A DNA stretch of 64,000 nucleotides from Limnohabitans sp. G3-2 (lineage in GTDB: Bacteria > Pseudomonadota > Gammaproteobacteria > Burkholderiales > Burkholderiaceae_C), in assembly GCF_002778275.1 (NCBI RefSeq), contig NZ_NESG01000007.1, positions 1-64,000 on the forward strand. The letters are read 5' to 3'. Made by a program: the position numbers and the translations under genes. Within the stretch, counting starts at the first letter, position 1, and the number at the start of each line of letters is the position of its first letter. Positions 37,804 to 47,964 of this stretch are shown here, in pieces. Under the pieces are notes generated by a model. It did no database searches, had not been told where the DNA came from, and saw nothing but the letters and a program-made list of their open reading frames with translations.

Positions 37804-40800
37804 TCAGAACGGCAGGTTCATGTCTTTCAGGTCTTTGCGTGTTTCCACCAAAACCAAGGGACCTTCGTTCACCACCACTGCGGGGGGACGCTCGCGGGGC
37901 ACGCGCACGGGCTGGGGTTCGGCAGCAATCGCCGCCTGAACCGCGGCCACTTTGGCGGCATCCGAGTTGACCCAAACCAAGCCAGAGCCTTGTGCCACTT
38001 GCTGGAGTTGGTCCATTTGCAGGATGTATTGCGCTGCAGCCGGCATGGCCGCAGGCGCTGCGGCCACCGGCTCAGCGGGCGCTGACACGGGTTTTTCGGC
38101 CACCACGGGGGCTGGGGCTGCGACAGGCGCCACAGGTGCAGCCGCCACAGGTGCAGCCGCCACAGGTGCAGCGCTGACAGGGGCTTGCGCAGGCGCAGCG
38201 GCGGGTTCGGCCGCAGGGGCTTGTGCGCGAGTGTCGGCCGTTTGGGCCGCCGCTTGCTGGGCACGTTCAAAGTAAGAACGTGGTGCTGGGCGGTCTTCGC
38301 TCTGGGGCGCTGCAGCCGCTTCCGTTGCTTGGGCGTTCACATCGCTTGGGCTTTCCTCGCCAGCGCTTTCTGCACGGTTGTCACCGCCACGTTCACGGCG
38401 GTCACGGCCGTAACGGTCACGCGAGCGGCGCTCACGGCGCTCGCCCGTGTTTTCTGCGCCCGAAGCTTCCGAGGTCGATGGGTTGTCTTGGCCTTGTGCA
38501 GCGGTCACTTCGCTGGCCGAGCTGTTGACGTCGCTGGGGGCGGCATCGCCTTGGCGGCTGTCGCCACCGCGCTCACCGCCGCGTTCGCCACGCTCACGTC
38601 GGCCTTCGCTGCTGCGCTCGCCGCGTTCACGGCGACCTTCTCCGCGCGGCGCACGTTCTTGGCGGACTTCGGTGCCTTCGGCAGTCAACTCTGGCGCGGC
38701 ATCGCTGCGGCCTTCGTTTCTGCTGTCGTTGCGACCCTCACTGCGGCCATCGCGGCGACCTTCGCGCGGCGCACGTTCGCCAGCAGGGCGCTCAGTGCGT
38801 TCGCCGCGTTCAGCACGCTCACCGCGTGCCGGGCGGGCTTCGCCTTCGCGCAATTCGTTGCGGCCTTCTGCGCGTCCTTCACTGCGGCCTTCACCACGGC
38901 GACCCCCTTCGCGAGGTGCACGGATTTCGCCGTTGGCACTGTCGCTGCGTTCACCGCGGCGGCCACCGCGGCGGCCATCGCGACCGCCTTCACGGCGCTC
39001 GCCATCACGGCCCTCACGGCGCTCGCCGCTGCGACCTTCGCGGGTTTTGTCGTCTTGTTTGCCCACAGCCGCTGGCGCTGCTTCAGGGGCGCTGCCACCG
39101 AACAGGTTTTTCAGCCAACCGAAGAAACCACCGCTCGCCGCTGGCGCGACCTCGGCGGCTTGGGGTGCTGCCGCTGCGGCCTTGCGCACAGGCTTGGCGC
39201 TGGCCACTGGGGCTTCGGCCTTCACGGGTGCAATCGGTGCAGGTGCATCGGGCAAAACACCCTTGATGACCGGCGTTTGCTTGTTGGTGGGCTCTTGCGA
39301 GCGGCGCGTCACGGTGGTCGCATCTTCCATTTCTTCGGCCATCTTGTAGCTGGCTTCGATGCGGTCCAGACGTGGATCGTCGTGCTTCAAGCGCTCGAGC
39401 TTGTAGTGTGGGGTTTCCAGCGACTTGTTGGGCACCAGCAGCACGTTGATGCGTTGCTGAAGTTCGATTTTGGCGATCTCGGAACGCTTTTCGTTGAGCA
39501 GGAAAGACGCGACTTCGACAGGCACTTGGGCGTGCACGGCGGCGCTGTTGTCCTTCATGGACTCTTCCTGGATGATGCGCAGGATTTGCAGTGCCGAGCT
39601 TTCGGTGTCACGGATGTGGCCAGCGCCGCCGCAACGTGGGCAAGGGATGGATGCACCTTCGGACAAGGCAGGTTTCAAGCGTTGACGGCTCATTTCCATG
39701 AGGCCGAACTTGCTGATGGTGCCGAACTGCACACGGGCGCGGTCTTGGCGCAGCGCGTCGCGCAGGCGGTTTTCCACTTCGCGGCGGTTTTTCGACTCTT
39801 CCATGTCGATGAAGTCGATCACGATCAGGCCACCCAGATCGCGCAGGCGCATCTGGCGGGCCACTTCGTCAGCGGCTTCGAGGTTGGTGCGGGTCGCGGT
39901 TTCTTCGATGTCGCCGCCTTTGATGGCGCGGGCCGAGTTCACGTCCACCGACACCAAAGCTTCGGTGTGGTCGATCACGATCGCACCGCCAGAGGGCAGC
40001 TGCACCGTGCGGGCATAGGCCGACTCGATTTGGTGCTCGATCTGGAAGCGGCTGAACAGCGGCGCGTCGTCGCGGTAGCGCTTCACGCGTGGGGCAAATT
40101 CGGGCATCACGTGGCTCATGAACTGCTGAGCCTGGTCGTAGATGTCGTCGGTGTCGATCAGGATGTCGCCGATGTCGTTGTTGAAGTAGTCACGAATCGC
40201 GCGGATGACCAGCGACGACTCTTGGTAAATCAGGAAGGCACCCTTGCCGCCTTTGGAGGCGCCATCGATGGCGGTCCACAGTTTGAGCAGGTAGTTCAAG
40301 TCCCACTGCAGCTCGGGCGCGGAGCGGCCAATGCCAGCGGTGCGGGCGATGATGGACATGCCCTTGGGGTACTCGAGCTGGTCCATGGCTTCTTTGAGCT
40401 CGGCCCGGTCGTCGCCCTCAATGCGGCGGCTGACGCCACCGCCACGGGGGTTGTTGGGCATGAGCACCACATAGCGGCCAGCCAAGCTGACGAAAGTGGT
40501 CAGGGCCGCACCCTTGTTGCCGCGCTCTTCTTTCTCGACCTGCACCAGCAGGGACTGGCCTTCTTTGATGACGTCTTGAATGCGCGCTTGGCTGACGGAC
40601 ACGCCTTCAGCAAAGTATTGGCGCGAGATTTCTTTGAAGGGCAAAAAGCCGTGGCGGTCTTCGCCGTAGTCCACAAAGCAGGCTTCGAGCGAGGGCTCGA
40701 CGCGGGTCACCACCGCTTGGTAGATGTTGCCTTTGCGCTGTTCGCGGCCTTCGATTTCGATTTCGTAGTCGAGGAGTTTTTGTCCGTCGACGATGGCCAG

Positions 40801-40845
40801 GCGGCGCTCTTCAGCTTGCGTGGCGTTGATCAGCATCCGTTTCAT
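37804..40845 (-). CDS. rne: Ribonuclease E
   Basis: 1013 residues. S1 domain at about 35-120, 5' sensor, DNase-I-like catalytic core with D301 (LVSVDVNS) and D344 (VIDFIDM), and the Zn-link CPRCGG (C402, C405), all at spacing equal to E. coli RNase E. After about residue 510 the chain is low complexity: first alanine/lysine stretches, then an Arg-Glu-Gly-rich tract of roughly 250 residues for RNA and partner binding, then alanine-proline repeats. Endonuclease for mRNA decay and rRNA/tRNA maturation. Probably feedback-controlled through its long leader. Confidence 0.96.
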   Translation of the reverse strand: MKRMLINATQAEERRLAIVDGQKLLDYEIEIEGREQRKGNIYQAVVTRVEPSLEACFVDYGEDRHGFLPFKEISRQYFAEGVSVSQARIQDVIKEGQSLLVQVEKEERGNKGAALTTFVSLAGRYVVLMPNNPRGGGVSRRIEGDDRAELKEAMDQLEYPKGMSIIARTAGIGRSAPELQWDLNYLLKLWTAIDGASKGGKGAFLIYQESSLVIRAIRDYFNNDIGDILIDTDDIYDQAQQFMSHVMPEFAPRVKRYRDDAPLFSRFQIEHQIESAYARTVQLPSGGAIVIDHTEALVSVDVNSARAIKGGDIEETATRTNLEAADEVARQMRLRDLGGLIVIDFIDMEESKNRREVENRLRDALRQDRARVQFGTISKFGLMEMSRQRLKPALSEGASIPCPRCGGAGHIRDTESSALQILRIIQEESMKDNSAAVHAQVPVEVASFLLNEKRSEIAKIELQQRINVLLVPNKSLETPHYKLERLKHDDPRLDRIEASYKMAEEMEDATTVTRRSQEPTNKQTPVIKGVLPDAPAPIAPVKAEAPVASAKPVRKAAAAAPQAAEVAPAASGGFFGWLKNLFGGSAPEAAPAAVGKQDDKTREGRSGERREGRDGERREGGRDGRRGGRRGERSDSANGEIRAPREGGRRGEGRSEGRAEGRNELREGEARPARGERAERGERTERPAGERAPREGRRDGRSEGRNDSRNEGRSDAAPELTAEGTEVRQERAPRGEGRRERGERSSEGRRERGERGGERGGDSRQGDAAPSDVNSSASEVTAAQGQDNPSTSEASGAENTGERRERRSRDRYGRDRRERGGDNRAESAGEESPSDVNAQATEAAAAPQSEDRPAPRSYFERAQQAAAQTADTRAQAPAAEPAAAPAQAPVSAAPVAAAPVAAAPVAPVAAPAPVVAEKPVSAPAEPVAAAPAAMPAAAQYILQMDQLQQVAQGSGLVWVNSDAAKVAAVQAAIAAEPQPVRVPRERPPAVVVNEGPLVLVETRKDLKDMNLPF
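38126..38170. repeat. 15-bp tandem repeat inside rne
   Basis: Three units of G(G/C)CGCCACAGGTGCA at 38126-38140, 38141-38155 and 38156-38170 code for the AAPVA repeats in the disordered tail. Length variation between strains is expected. Confidence 0.85.
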
Positions 40846-41435
40846 GATGCGTTCCTTTTCATATCAGCTTGGCCCCAGTGCAGAAAGATGTCTGCGGTCT
40901 GAGACCTGTTTACACAACAGGCTTTGGATTTTTGGAAATCTCAAAGCCACCGTTGCCGGAGCTGACGCCTGAAACGAAGGGAACTGCCGAAGTTGACCGC
41001 CATTCAGCTGTGCGTGAGCACAGGAATGGGGATCGTGGCGCGTGGATGGGGCGAGTCAAAAGGCATGCAAAGATTTGTCCACTGCCGGGGGCTTCCCCCG
41101 GTGTCCAAGACAAACTGTTCGGCACCAGGCGTGACGGTGTTGAGCGGCTTTGTAAGCCACTCCAAGCACATCAGCAAAGTTCCGAACAACACAACCATCT
41201 CGCTTTGATCCGTTCAACAGCCCTTCGGGCTGCTGAACTTGGGGTATTCCGTATCTGGGTTTCTGGGCGTCGGCCCAACCTCCGGGGCGATCGGCCACTG
41301 TTGGCAAGGGCCTTCAGTCTGCAAATCGTGCCGAGGGTGGCATCGACCATCTGGATTGGCGAGGTGGTGGTGGACTAAACTCCTGCTCTCAGGAATTCAT
41401 TTCCATTTGAATCAACCACTTACAGCCAATAGCCA
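40846..41435 (-). promoter_or_regulatory. rne-rluC intergenic region, putative rne 5' leader
   Basis: 590 bp with no convincing gene. Minus-strand RNA would form two clean hairpins: 41212-41238, GUUCAGCAGCCC-GAA-GGGCUGUUGAAC (12 bp, one G-U), and 41085-41101, CCGGGGG-AAG-CCCCCGG (7 bp). In enterobacteria the rne leader carries hairpins by which RNase E controls its own mRNA; a similar role here is inference. No clear promoter was found by eye for either direction. Confidence 0.5.
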
Positions 41436-42452
41436 GTGAATCACATTATAGGGGCCAAGTCAGACAGCGCTGCACCTGCCGTCAAAAGCTTGGAAGTGGA
41501 CGAGGAGTCGGCTGGACAGCGTTTGGACAACTTTTTGATGCGTCATTTGAAGGGCGTACCCAAAACGCATGTCTACCGCATCATCCGCAGCGGTGAAGTG
41601 CGCATCAACAAAGGACGCGCCGCCGCCGAGACACGGGTTCAAACCGGCGACCAAGTGCGTGTGCCCCCGGTGCGCATGTCGGACAAAGTGGCAGAAAAGG
41701 CCGCGAACCCCGCGCCCAGCCGTGAATTCCCCATGCTGATGGAAGACGACAGCCTGATGGCGATCGACAAACCCTCGGGGGTGGCGGTCCATGGTGGCTC
41801 CGGGGTGAGTTTTGGCGTGATCGAGCAGTTGCGCCAGGCCCGCCCTCAAGCCAAATTGCTGGAGTTGGTGCACCGGCTGGACCGTGACACCAGTGGGATC
41901 TTGTTGGTGGCCAAAAAACGCAGCGCACTCAAGCACCTGCAAGACCAGTTTCGAGAGCGCGAGACAGGCAAAACCTATTTGGCCCTGGTCAAGGGCGATT
42001 GGCCAGCCAAGCTCAAGGTGATTGACCAGCCTTTGCACAAATACCTTTTGCCCGGGAAAGACGGGCAAGAGGGTGAGCGCCGTGTGCGCGTGACCACGGC
42101 AGATGACCCGGATGGCATGCGTTCCATCACCTTGGTCAAGGTGGCGCAGCGGCTGCCGGGCGCTTCTTTGCTAGAGGTCACCATCAAGACCGGACGCACC
42201 CACCAAATCCGGGTGCATTTGTCAGCCCAAGGGCACCCGATCGCGGGAGATGACAAATATGGGGACTTTGACTGGAACCGCCAGTTGCTCAAACCCAGCT
42301 CGGGCCCGGGCCTCAAGCGCATGTTTTTGCACGCCTGGCGCTTGCAATTCAATCACCCGGTGTCCGCCGAGCGCGTGGCCCTTCAAGCCGATTTACCCCC
42401 TGAATTGAAAGCGTATGTCGACCATGCCCAAGACAAGACCCCGCCAGTTTGA
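41436..42452 (+). CDS. rluC: 23S rRNA pseudouridine synthase RluC
   Basis: 338 residues from GTG 41436. S4-like domain at about 22-75 (GQRLDNFLMRHLKGVPKT), then the RluA-type catalytic domain with HRLDRDTSG (catalytic Asp) and KTGRTHQIRVH. Modifies U955/U2504/U2580-equivalent positions of 23S rRNA. Divergent from rne, the same pairing as in E. coli. Confidence 0.93.
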   Translation: MNHIIGAKSDSAAPAVKSLEVDEESAGQRLDNFLMRHLKGVPKTHVYRIIRSGEVRINKGRAAAETRVQTGDQVRVPPVRMSDKVAEKAANPAPSREFPMLMEDDSLMAIDKPSGVAVHGGSGVSFGVIEQLRQARPQAKLLELVHRLDRDTSGILLVAKKRSALKHLQDQFRERETGKTYLALVKGDWPAKLKVIDQPLHKYLLPGKDGQEGERRVRVTTADDPDGMRSITLVKVAQRLPGASLLEVTIKTGRTHQIRVHLSAQGHPIAGDDKYGDFDWNRQLLKPSSGPGLKRMFLHAWRLQFNHPVSAERVALQADLPPELKAYVDHAQDKTPPV

Positions 42453-43092
42453 CCTGATCGCTTTCGACTGGGATGGCACGTTGTTCGATTCCACAGCCAT
42501 CATCACCCGCTGCATCCAGCGTGCGGTGGTGGATGTGGGCGGTCGGGAGCCTACGCGCGAAGCCGCTTCTTATGTGATCGGCATGGCCTTGATGCCCGCG
42601 CTGGCCCATGCCGCGCCAGATGTGCCGAAAGACAAGTACCCCGCTTTGGGTGAACGCTACCGCCACCATTACATCCAGCACCAAAACGACATCAGCCTGT
42701 TTGAGGGGGTGTTGCCATTACTCGACGCCCTCAAGGCCCGGCACCATTGGCTCACCGTGGCCACCGGCAAAAGCCGCCAAGGCCTGAACGAGGCTTTGCA
42801 TGCGGTGGAGCTGCGCGGCGTTTTCGATGGCTCGCGCACCGCCGATGAAACGGCCGGCAAACCCAACCCCTTGATGCTGCATGAATTGATGCGCGAGTTC
42901 GGCGCCGAGCCCGAGCGCACGTTGATGATCGGCGACACCACGCACGACCTGCAAATGGCCCTGAATGCGGGCTGTGCCAGTGTGGGCGTGAGCTACGGGG
43001 CGCATGAACCTGAAGCCTTTCATGTTTTAAAACCTCGCCATGTGGCGCACAGCGTGCAGGATTTGCACGACTGGTTGTTGCAAAACGCCTGA
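42415..43092 (+). CDS. HAD-superfamily phosphatase (phosphoglycolate phosphatase-like)
   Basis: 225 residues; starts at ATG 42415 or 42424, overlapping rluC by 29-38 bp. HAD motifs: DWDGTLFDS (nucleophile D), ATGKSRQG, K in GKPNPLML, and GDTTHDLQMA. Subfamily IA with helical cap. Could clear phosphoglycolate or other small phosphates; substrate unknown. Confidence 0.88.
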   Translation: MSTMPKTRPRQFDLIAFDWDGTLFDSTAIITRCIQRAVVDVGGREPTREAASYVIGMALMPALAHAAPDVPKDKYPALGERYRHHYIQHQNDISLFEGVLPLLDALKARHHWLTVATGKSRQGLNEALHAVELRGVFDGSRTADETAGKPNPLMLHELMREFGAEPERTLMIGDTTHDLQMALNAGCASVGVSYGAHEPEAFHVLKPRHVAHSVQDLHDWLLQNA

Positions 43093-43106
43093 CCCAAGGA
43101 GTTTTT

Positions 43107-43472
43107 ATGCAAGCTGCGGTCCCTTTGTGCAACAGCGCTGACTTGGTCAACGGTGGTCGCGCAGTCCCTTTTGACATCGTGTATGCCGGTCAGACCTGCC
43201 GCGCCTTTGCCATTCGCTACCAGGGCCAGGTGCATGCTTATCTGAACCGATGCACCCATGTGGCCATGGAGATGGATTACCAGCCCGACCGTTTTTTTGA
43301 CGACACGGGCCGATGGTTGATGTGTGCGACACACGGTGCCACTTACCAGCCCGATACCGGTGCTTGTTCGGGTGGGCCTTGCCGTGGAGGCCTGGTGAAA
43401 ATAGACCTTTCAGAGCAGGGCGGCGTGGTTCACTGGCATACTGCCTACAACTTAAAACCGCTTGAATTTTGA
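43107..43472 (+). CDS. Small Rieske [2Fe-2S] protein
   Basis: 121 residues, a complete single Rieske domain. Cluster ligands C49-x-H51 (NRCTHV) and C73-x2-H76 (MCATHG). No membrane anchor or signal, so a soluble ferredoxin-like electron carrier or an uncharacterised subunit. Lies in a run of four closely packed genes from rluC to sppA; no oxygenase partner is near. Confidence 0.9.
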   Translation: MQAAVPLCNSADLVNGGRAVPFDIVYAGQTCRAFAIRYQGQVHAYLNRCTHVAMEMDYQPDRFFDDTGRWLMCATHGATYQPDTGACSGGPCRGGLVKIDLSEQGGVVHWHTAYNLKPLEF

Positions 43473-43474
43473 CC

Positions 43475-44470
43475 ATGCAAGATCCCCAGGACCACGCGTC
43501 CGCCTCGGCCTCCAGTGACCCCCTGAAAGACAGCGCACCCGTCGACAGTGTTTGGTCGCGCCAGACGCTGGAGCGATTGGCCTTTGCCAATTTGAACGAA
43601 CAAAAAACCGCCCGCCGCTGGAAGGTGGGCCTTCGCATGGCGTGGTTGGTTTTTTTGGCGGTGGTGTTTTGGCATTTGTTCAGTTATGGCTCGCCAAGCA
43701 GCAACCCGAGCTTGCCACACACGGCCATGGTCTCCATCGTGGGTGAGATTGGCTCAGAGACCGAGGCCAGTGCAGAAAACGTCATGTCGTCGATGCGTTT
43801 GGCTCTAGAAGATTCGGGATCGCAAGCCTTGGTTTTGCTGATCAATTCTCCCGGCGGAAGCCCCGTGCAGGCAGGCCTCATCAACGATGAGATTGTTCGT
43901 CTGCGGGCTTTGCACAACAAGCCGATTTACGCTGTGGTCGAAGAGTCTTGCGCCTCGGCGGCTTACTACATTGCCGCCGCTGCAGACCAAATTTATGTGG
44001 ACAAAGCCAGCATTGTGGGCAGCATCGGCGTGCTGATGGATGGTTTCGGATTCACCGAGTTGATGAACAAATTGGGGGTGGAGCGCCGCCTGATGACGGC
44101 GGGTGCCAACAAAGGTTTTCTGGACCCGTTCAGCCCGCAAACCGAGCCCCAGCGCAAGCATGCCCAAGCCATGCTGGACCAAATCCACACCCAGTTCATT
44201 GAGGTAGTGAAAAAGGGCCGCGGCGATCGGTTGAAGGAAACCCCGGAGATGTTCAGCGGCCTGTTTTGGAGTGGTCAGCAAGCGGTGGATCTGGGTTTGG
44301 CCGACAGTCTGGGCAGCCTCGACGGCGTGGCCCGTGAAGTCGTCAAAGCCCCCGATGTGATCGACTACACGCAGCGTGAAAACGTGGCCGAGCGCTTGGT
44401 CAAACGCTTTGGTGCTGCGGTCGGTGAGGGCTCGGTCCGCGCTTTGCGCCACAGCACGGGCCTGCGCTGA
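43475..44470 (+). CDS. sppA: S49-family signal peptide peptidase (SppA-like)
   Basis: 331 residues from ATG 43475, 2 bp after the Rieske stop. One membrane helix (about 50-70, WLVFLAVVFWHLF), then the protease: INSPGGSP, catalytic Ser in VEESCASAAYY, and the Lys probably in AGANKGFLDPF. Short SppA type that works as a multimer, cleaving leftover signal peptides in the membrane. Confidence 0.9.
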   Translation: MQDPQDHASASASSDPLKDSAPVDSVWSRQTLERLAFANLNEQKTARRWKVGLRMAWLVFLAVVFWHLFSYGSPSSNPSLPHTAMVSIVGEIGSETEASAENVMSSMRLALEDSGSQALVLLINSPGGSPVQAGLINDEIVRLRALHNKPIYAVVEESCASAAYYIAAAADQIYVDKASIVGSIGVLMDGFGFTELMNKLGVERRLMTAGANKGFLDPFSPQTEPQRKHAQAMLDQIHTQFIEVVKKGRGDRLKETPEMFSGLFWSGQQAVDLGLADSLGSLDGVAREVVKAPDVIDYTQRENVAERLVKRFGAAVGEGSVRALRHSTGLR

Positions 44471-44491
44471 GGCGCAAGTCCCAAAGCCGCT

Positions 44492-45265
44492 TCAAGGCCC
44501 GATGGCGTAAACCGCGGGCGTGTGACCATCAGGGCCTTTGAGGCCCTTTTTCCATTGCGCCACGCTGTGGCTTTGGATGCTGACCGACGGCAAGGTCAAG
44601 CCGCTGGCGATGGCCAGGCGCGTGTTGGCGTGCAGGCTTTGCAGCAAGCCGCTGAGCATGGCCGCGTTGCGGTAAGGGGTTTCAATCCACAACTGGGTTT
44701 GACCGGTTTTGAGGGCCAAGGACTCCAGTTGTTTGAGGCGCGCGGAACGCTCTGCTGCATCTTGCGGCAGGTAACCCACAAAGGCAAAGTTTTGGCCGTT
44801 CAGGCCGCTGGCAGCCAAAGCCAACAACAAGGATACCGGGCCGACCAGCGGGACCACGGCGATGCCCAGATCGTGCGCGGCGCGCACCACCGAGCTGCCG
44901 GGGTCGGCGACAGCGGGCATGCCCGCTTCACTGATCAGGCCCACGTCCTTTCCTTGCAATGCCGCCGCCAACAAAGGTTTGCCGTCAAACCCCGATTGGT
45001 GGTCGCCTTTTTTGTGCACATGGCGAGGCAGTTCGGTGATGGTTTGTTCGGCCAAAGGGGCGATCAAAGGATGGGTTTCCCCCACCCGCTTTAAGAAGGC
45101 GCGGGTGCTTTTGGCGTTTTCGCAGACCCAATGCTGGATGCTGGCCGCTGTGGCCAAGGTGTGGGTGGGCAACACATCGGTGATGGGTGCTTGTTCGGCG
45201 CAGCCAAAGTCGAGGGGCGTGGGGACCAAAAACAGGCGGCCTTGAAGAGGCTTGGGGGTGTTCAC
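44492..45265 (-). CDS. RsmI-like tetrapyrrole-methylase-family SAM methyltransferase
   Basis: 257 residues from GTG 45263-45265, overlapping maf by 4 bp. Features: LFLVPTPL, ISEAGMPAVADPGSSVVRAA and GPVSLLLALAASGLNGQNFAFVGYLP, typical of RsmI. It is shorter at the C terminus than RsmI (about 286), and belongs to a second branch often found next to maf in betaproteobacteria. Target probably rRNA; uncertain. Confidence 0.85.
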   Translation of the reverse strand: MNTPKPLQGRLFLVPTPLDFGCAEQAPITDVLPTHTLATAASIQHWVCENAKSTRAFLKRVGETHPLIAPLAEQTITELPRHVHKKGDHQSGFDGKPLLAAALQGKDVGLISEAGMPAVADPGSSVVRAAHDLGIAVVPLVGPVSLLLALAASGLNGQNFAFVGYLPQDAAERSARLKQLESLALKTGQTQLWIETPYRNAAMLSGLLQSLHANTRLAIASGLTLPSVSIQSHSVAQWKKGLKGPDGHTPAVYAIGP

Positions 45266-45891
45266 AGCAATTTCACTCCAGCTTGGCGCAGCATGCGGGC
45301 GGTGCGTATCAGCGGCAGCCCAATGAGGGCGGTCGGATCGTCGTTGTCAATGGACTCGAGCAGGGCGATGCCCAAGCCTTCGCTTTTGGCGCTGCCTGCA
45401 CAGTCATAGGGTTTTTCGGCCTGCAAATACGCCTCGATCTCCTCGTCGCTCAAATCGCGGAAAACCACACGCACCTCGGCCAAGTCCACTTGTTCAAAGC
45501 CCGTGGCCAAACAGACCACGGCCAATGCGGTCTGGAAAATCACCGTTTGGCCGCGCATTTGGCGCAGTTGGGCCACGGCGCGTTCGTGCTCGCCGGGTTT
45601 GCCCAGCGGCTGGCCTGCCAAATCGGCCACTTGGTCTGAGCCAATGACCACCGCTTCGGGGTGCAGGGCCGCCACGGCTTGTGCCTTGGCCAAAGCCAGC
45701 CGCAGTGCCAAAGCTTTCGGCGCTTCGCCGGGCAAGGGGGTTTCGTCCACATGCGGCGGCGCAACGGTGAAAGGCACACGCAGGCGTTCCATCAATTCCC
45801 GGCGGTAGCGCGAGGTGGAGCCCAGCACCACAGAGCGTGGCGCAGCGGTCGAGGCATCTGCTGTCGGTGTCAAAGTGCATTTCCCAGTCAA
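45262..45891 (-). CDS. Maf/YceF-family nucleotide pyrophosphatase
   Basis: Up to 209 residues. Nucleotide-binding LGSTSRYRRELMERL, then VIGSDQVADL with the catalytic Asp and DCAGSAKSEGLG. Hydrolyses odd nucleoside triphosphates such as 7-methyl-GTP. The start is unclear: no in-frame ATG precedes the first motif; TTG 45889-45891 gives the full frame, GTG 45829-45831 a short form. Confidence 0.88.
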   Translation of the reverse strand: MTGKCTLTPTADASTAAPRSVVLGSTSRYRRELMERLRVPFTVAPPHVDETPLPGEAPKALALRLALAKAQAVAALHPEAVVIGSDQVADLAGQPLGKPGEHERAVAQLRQMRGQTVIFQTALAVVCLATGFEQVDLAEVRVVFRDLSDEEIEAYLQAEKPYDCAGSAKSEGLGIALLESIDNDDPTALIGLPLIRTARMLRQAGVKLL

Positions 45892-45922
45892 TTCAGATGG
45901 GTGATTCTCTTACACTGCGGGC

Positions 45923-46471
45923 ATGGAAAAAAAATCAGACCCCCAACATTTGGATGTGCTGGCTTTCGCCCGCGACGCCTGCCATCTGCAAGGCGAGGGC
46001 GTATTGGCCGATTGGCCCCGTTTGGCCTCTGAGCAGCACGGCGCTACCCTGGCGCCCGGCGCTGTGCATTGGCAATTGGACGGTCGCACGGTTTCTCAAT
46101 CGGGCGGCGCTGACCAAGCTTGGTTGGATGTGCGTGCCTCGGTGCAACTGCCCATGCAGTGCCAGCGCTGCCTGACCCCTGTGCTGGAGACGGTAGAGGC
46201 CGAGCGTTCGTTCCGTTTTGTGGCCGACGAGGCCACCGCCGCGGCACTGGACGATGAAGCCGAAGAGGACATTTTGGTCATCAGCCGAGACTTTGACGCT
46301 TTGTCGCTGGTCGAGGATGAGTTGATTTTGTCCTTGCCTCTGGTGCCTTTGCACGAGGTTTGCCCTGAAACCGTCCCCATGTCCGCTGTGGACCCCGAGT
46401 TCGACGTGGCGGCCGAGCGTCCCAACCCCTTTGGGGTCTTGGCGGGCCTCAAAACGGGTGCCAACAAGTGA
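45923..46471 (+). CDS. yceD: YceD/DUF177 protein
   Basis: 182 residues; [22 protein letters not shown] is the family signature, with two cysteines; acidic middle part ([12 protein letters not shown]). Linked to 23S rRNA or ribosome assembly, and next to rpmF as in most bacteria. Divergent from maf. Confidence 0.92.
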   Translation: MEKKSDPQHLDVLAFARDACHLQGEGVLADWPRLASEQHGATLAPGAVHWQLDGRTVSQSGGADQAWLDVRASVQLPMQCQRCLTPVLETVEAERSFRFVADEATAAALDDEAEEDILVISRDFDALSLVEDELILSLPLVPLHEVCPETVPMSAVDPEFDVAAERPNPFGVLAGLKTGANK

Positions 46472-46511
46472 GTCCAAACCCAGGCCACTTTCCTTGGGCT
46501 TGGGTTTGGGC

Positions 46512-46517
46512 TATAAT
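46512..46517 (+). promoter_or_regulatory. -10 box of a probable rpmF promoter
   Basis: Perfect TATAAT about 90 bp before rpmF and 40 bp after yceD. At 17 bp upstream the -35 is TTTCCT, which is weak. Suggests rpmF has its own promoter as well as read-through from yceD. Confidence 0.5.
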
Positions 46518-46607
46518 CAGCGGCTTCGCTCAATCACACTGAGCGACACCATCATCAACCAGACGCTGCGTTCATTGGCGCGGCCTCCAAGCTTCCAAGG
46601 AGCCACC

Positions 46608-46790
46608 ATGGCTGTTCAGCAAAACAAAAAGTCGCCTTCCAAGCGCGGTATGCACCGTTCGCACAATGCCCTGAACGTGCCAGGCATTGCTGTGGAGCCC
46701 ACAACAGGCGAAACTCACCTGCGTCACCACATCAGCCCCAACGGCTTTTACCGTGGCCGCCAAGTGTTGAAAAACAAATCCGAAGCCTGA
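46608..46790 (+). CDS. rpmF: Ribosomal protein bL32
   Basis: 60 residues, standard length: [19 protein letters not shown] start, then [19 protein letters not shown]. Preceded by AAGGAG. No zinc cysteines (C-minus form). Confidence 0.97.
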   Translation: MAVQQNKKSPSKRGMHRSHNALNVPGIAVEPTTGETHLRHHISPNGFYRGRQVLKNKSEA

Positions 46791-46816
46791 TCGGCGTCAG
46801 CCCCAAGCCTCAAGAG

Positions 46817-46860
46817 GCCCGGCGCTACTTTTGCAAGTAGCATCGGGCTTTTGTTTTTTT
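46817..46860 (+). terminator. Rho-independent terminator after rpmF
   Basis: Stem GCCCG (46817-46821) with inner GCTACTT/AAGTAGC, closing CGGGC (46844-46848), then TTTTGTTTTTTT. Confidence 0.88.
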
Positions 46861-46899
46861 GGCTTTGAATTCATTCACGGTTTTGAGCTTTAGGATTGC

Positions 46900-47964
46900 A
46901 TGACCTCGCCCAACCCGATCACCCTGGCAGTCGATTGCATGGGCGGCGACCACGGTCCCCGCGTCACGCTGGCGGCTTGCCGAAGCTTTTTGGCCAAACA
47001 CCCGGATGCCCGTCTGCTCCTGGTGGGGCGTTTGGAAGCTTTGTCCTCCTTCACCGATCCCCGCGCCGAGGTGGTGGCTGCCAGTGAAGTGGTTGAAATG
47101 GACGATCCGCTGGAAGTGGCTTTGCGCAAAAAGAAAGACTCGTCGATGCGCCTGGCCATTGAGCAGGTGCGCGACGGCAAAGCCTCAGCGGCTGTGTCGG
47201 CGGGCAACACGGGTGCTTTGATGGCGATTGCCCGCTACGTCCTCAAGACCATGGACGGCATTGACCGTCCTGCCATTGCTGGCCAAATGCCCAATTTCAA
47301 GGGTGGCGGCACCACCATGCTGGATTTGGGTGCCAATGTCGACTGCTCGCCCGAGCATTTGCTTCAATTCGCTGTGATGGGTTCTGCGCTGGTGTCTGTC
47401 TTGCAAAACAAAGAGCAGCCGACGGTGGGTTTGCTGAACATTGGTGAAGAAGCGATCAAAGGCAATGAAAACATCAAAAAAACCGGTGAATTGTTGCGAT
47501 TTGCAGCCAATAACGGTGATTTGAACTTTCATGGCAATGTCGAAGGCAATGACATTTTCAAGGGCACGGTCGACATCGTGGTCTGTGATGGCTTTGTGGG
47601 CAATGTGGCGCTCAAAGCCAGCGAAGGCTTGGCCACCATGATTGGCGGCTTCCTGAAAAATGAGTTTTCACGCAATATCTTCACGAAAATTGTCGCAATT
47701 TTCGCCTATCCGGTCTTAACTGCTTTTAAAAATCGCGTTGACCATCGCCGTTACAACGGTGCGGCTTTGCTGGGTTTGCGAGGTTTGGTGTTCAAGAGTC
47801 ACGGTTCAGCCGACGAGGTGGCTTTTGAGACCGCCTTGAACCGGGCTTATGATGCTTCTAAAAATCAATTGCTGGAACGTGTTCGCGAACGCATCGCCCG
47901 TGCTGCGCCTTTGTTGATGGGTGTACAGGCGGATCGGGCGGAACCTACCAGCCCAACTGTATGA
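46900..47964 (+). CDS. plsX: Phosphate acyltransferase PlsX
   Basis: 354 residues: [12 protein letters not shown] at the N terminus, [12 protein letters not shown] and [21 protein letters not shown]. Makes acyl-phosphate from acyl-ACP for phospholipid synthesis. Overlaps fabH by 4 bp. Confidence 0.96.
   Translation: MTSPNPITLAVDCMGGDHGPRVTLAACRSFLAKHPDARLLLVGRLEALSSFTDPRAEVVAASEVVEMDDPLEVALRKKKDSSMRLAIEQVRDGKASAAVSAGNTGALMAIARYVLKTMDGIDRPAIAGQMPNFKGGGTTMLDLGANVDCSPEHLLQFAVMGSALVSVLQNKEQPTVGLLNIGEEAIKGNENIKKTGELLRFAANNGDLNFHGNVEGNDIFKGTVDIVVCDGFVGNVALKASEGLATMIGGFLKNEFSRNIFTKIVAIFAYPVLTAFKNRVDHRRYNGAALLGLRGLVFKSHGSADEVAFETALNRAYDASKNQLLERVRERIARAAPLLMGVQADRAEPTSPTV

Noticed and set aside
38185..40902. 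Very long open frame antisense to rne
   Set aside because: Caused by GC-rich codon bias opposite RNase E; no domain or membrane pattern of its own.
40910..41125. Small open frames in the rne leader region
   Set aside because: No Shine-Dalgarno, no conserved features, and overlap with a strong hairpin.
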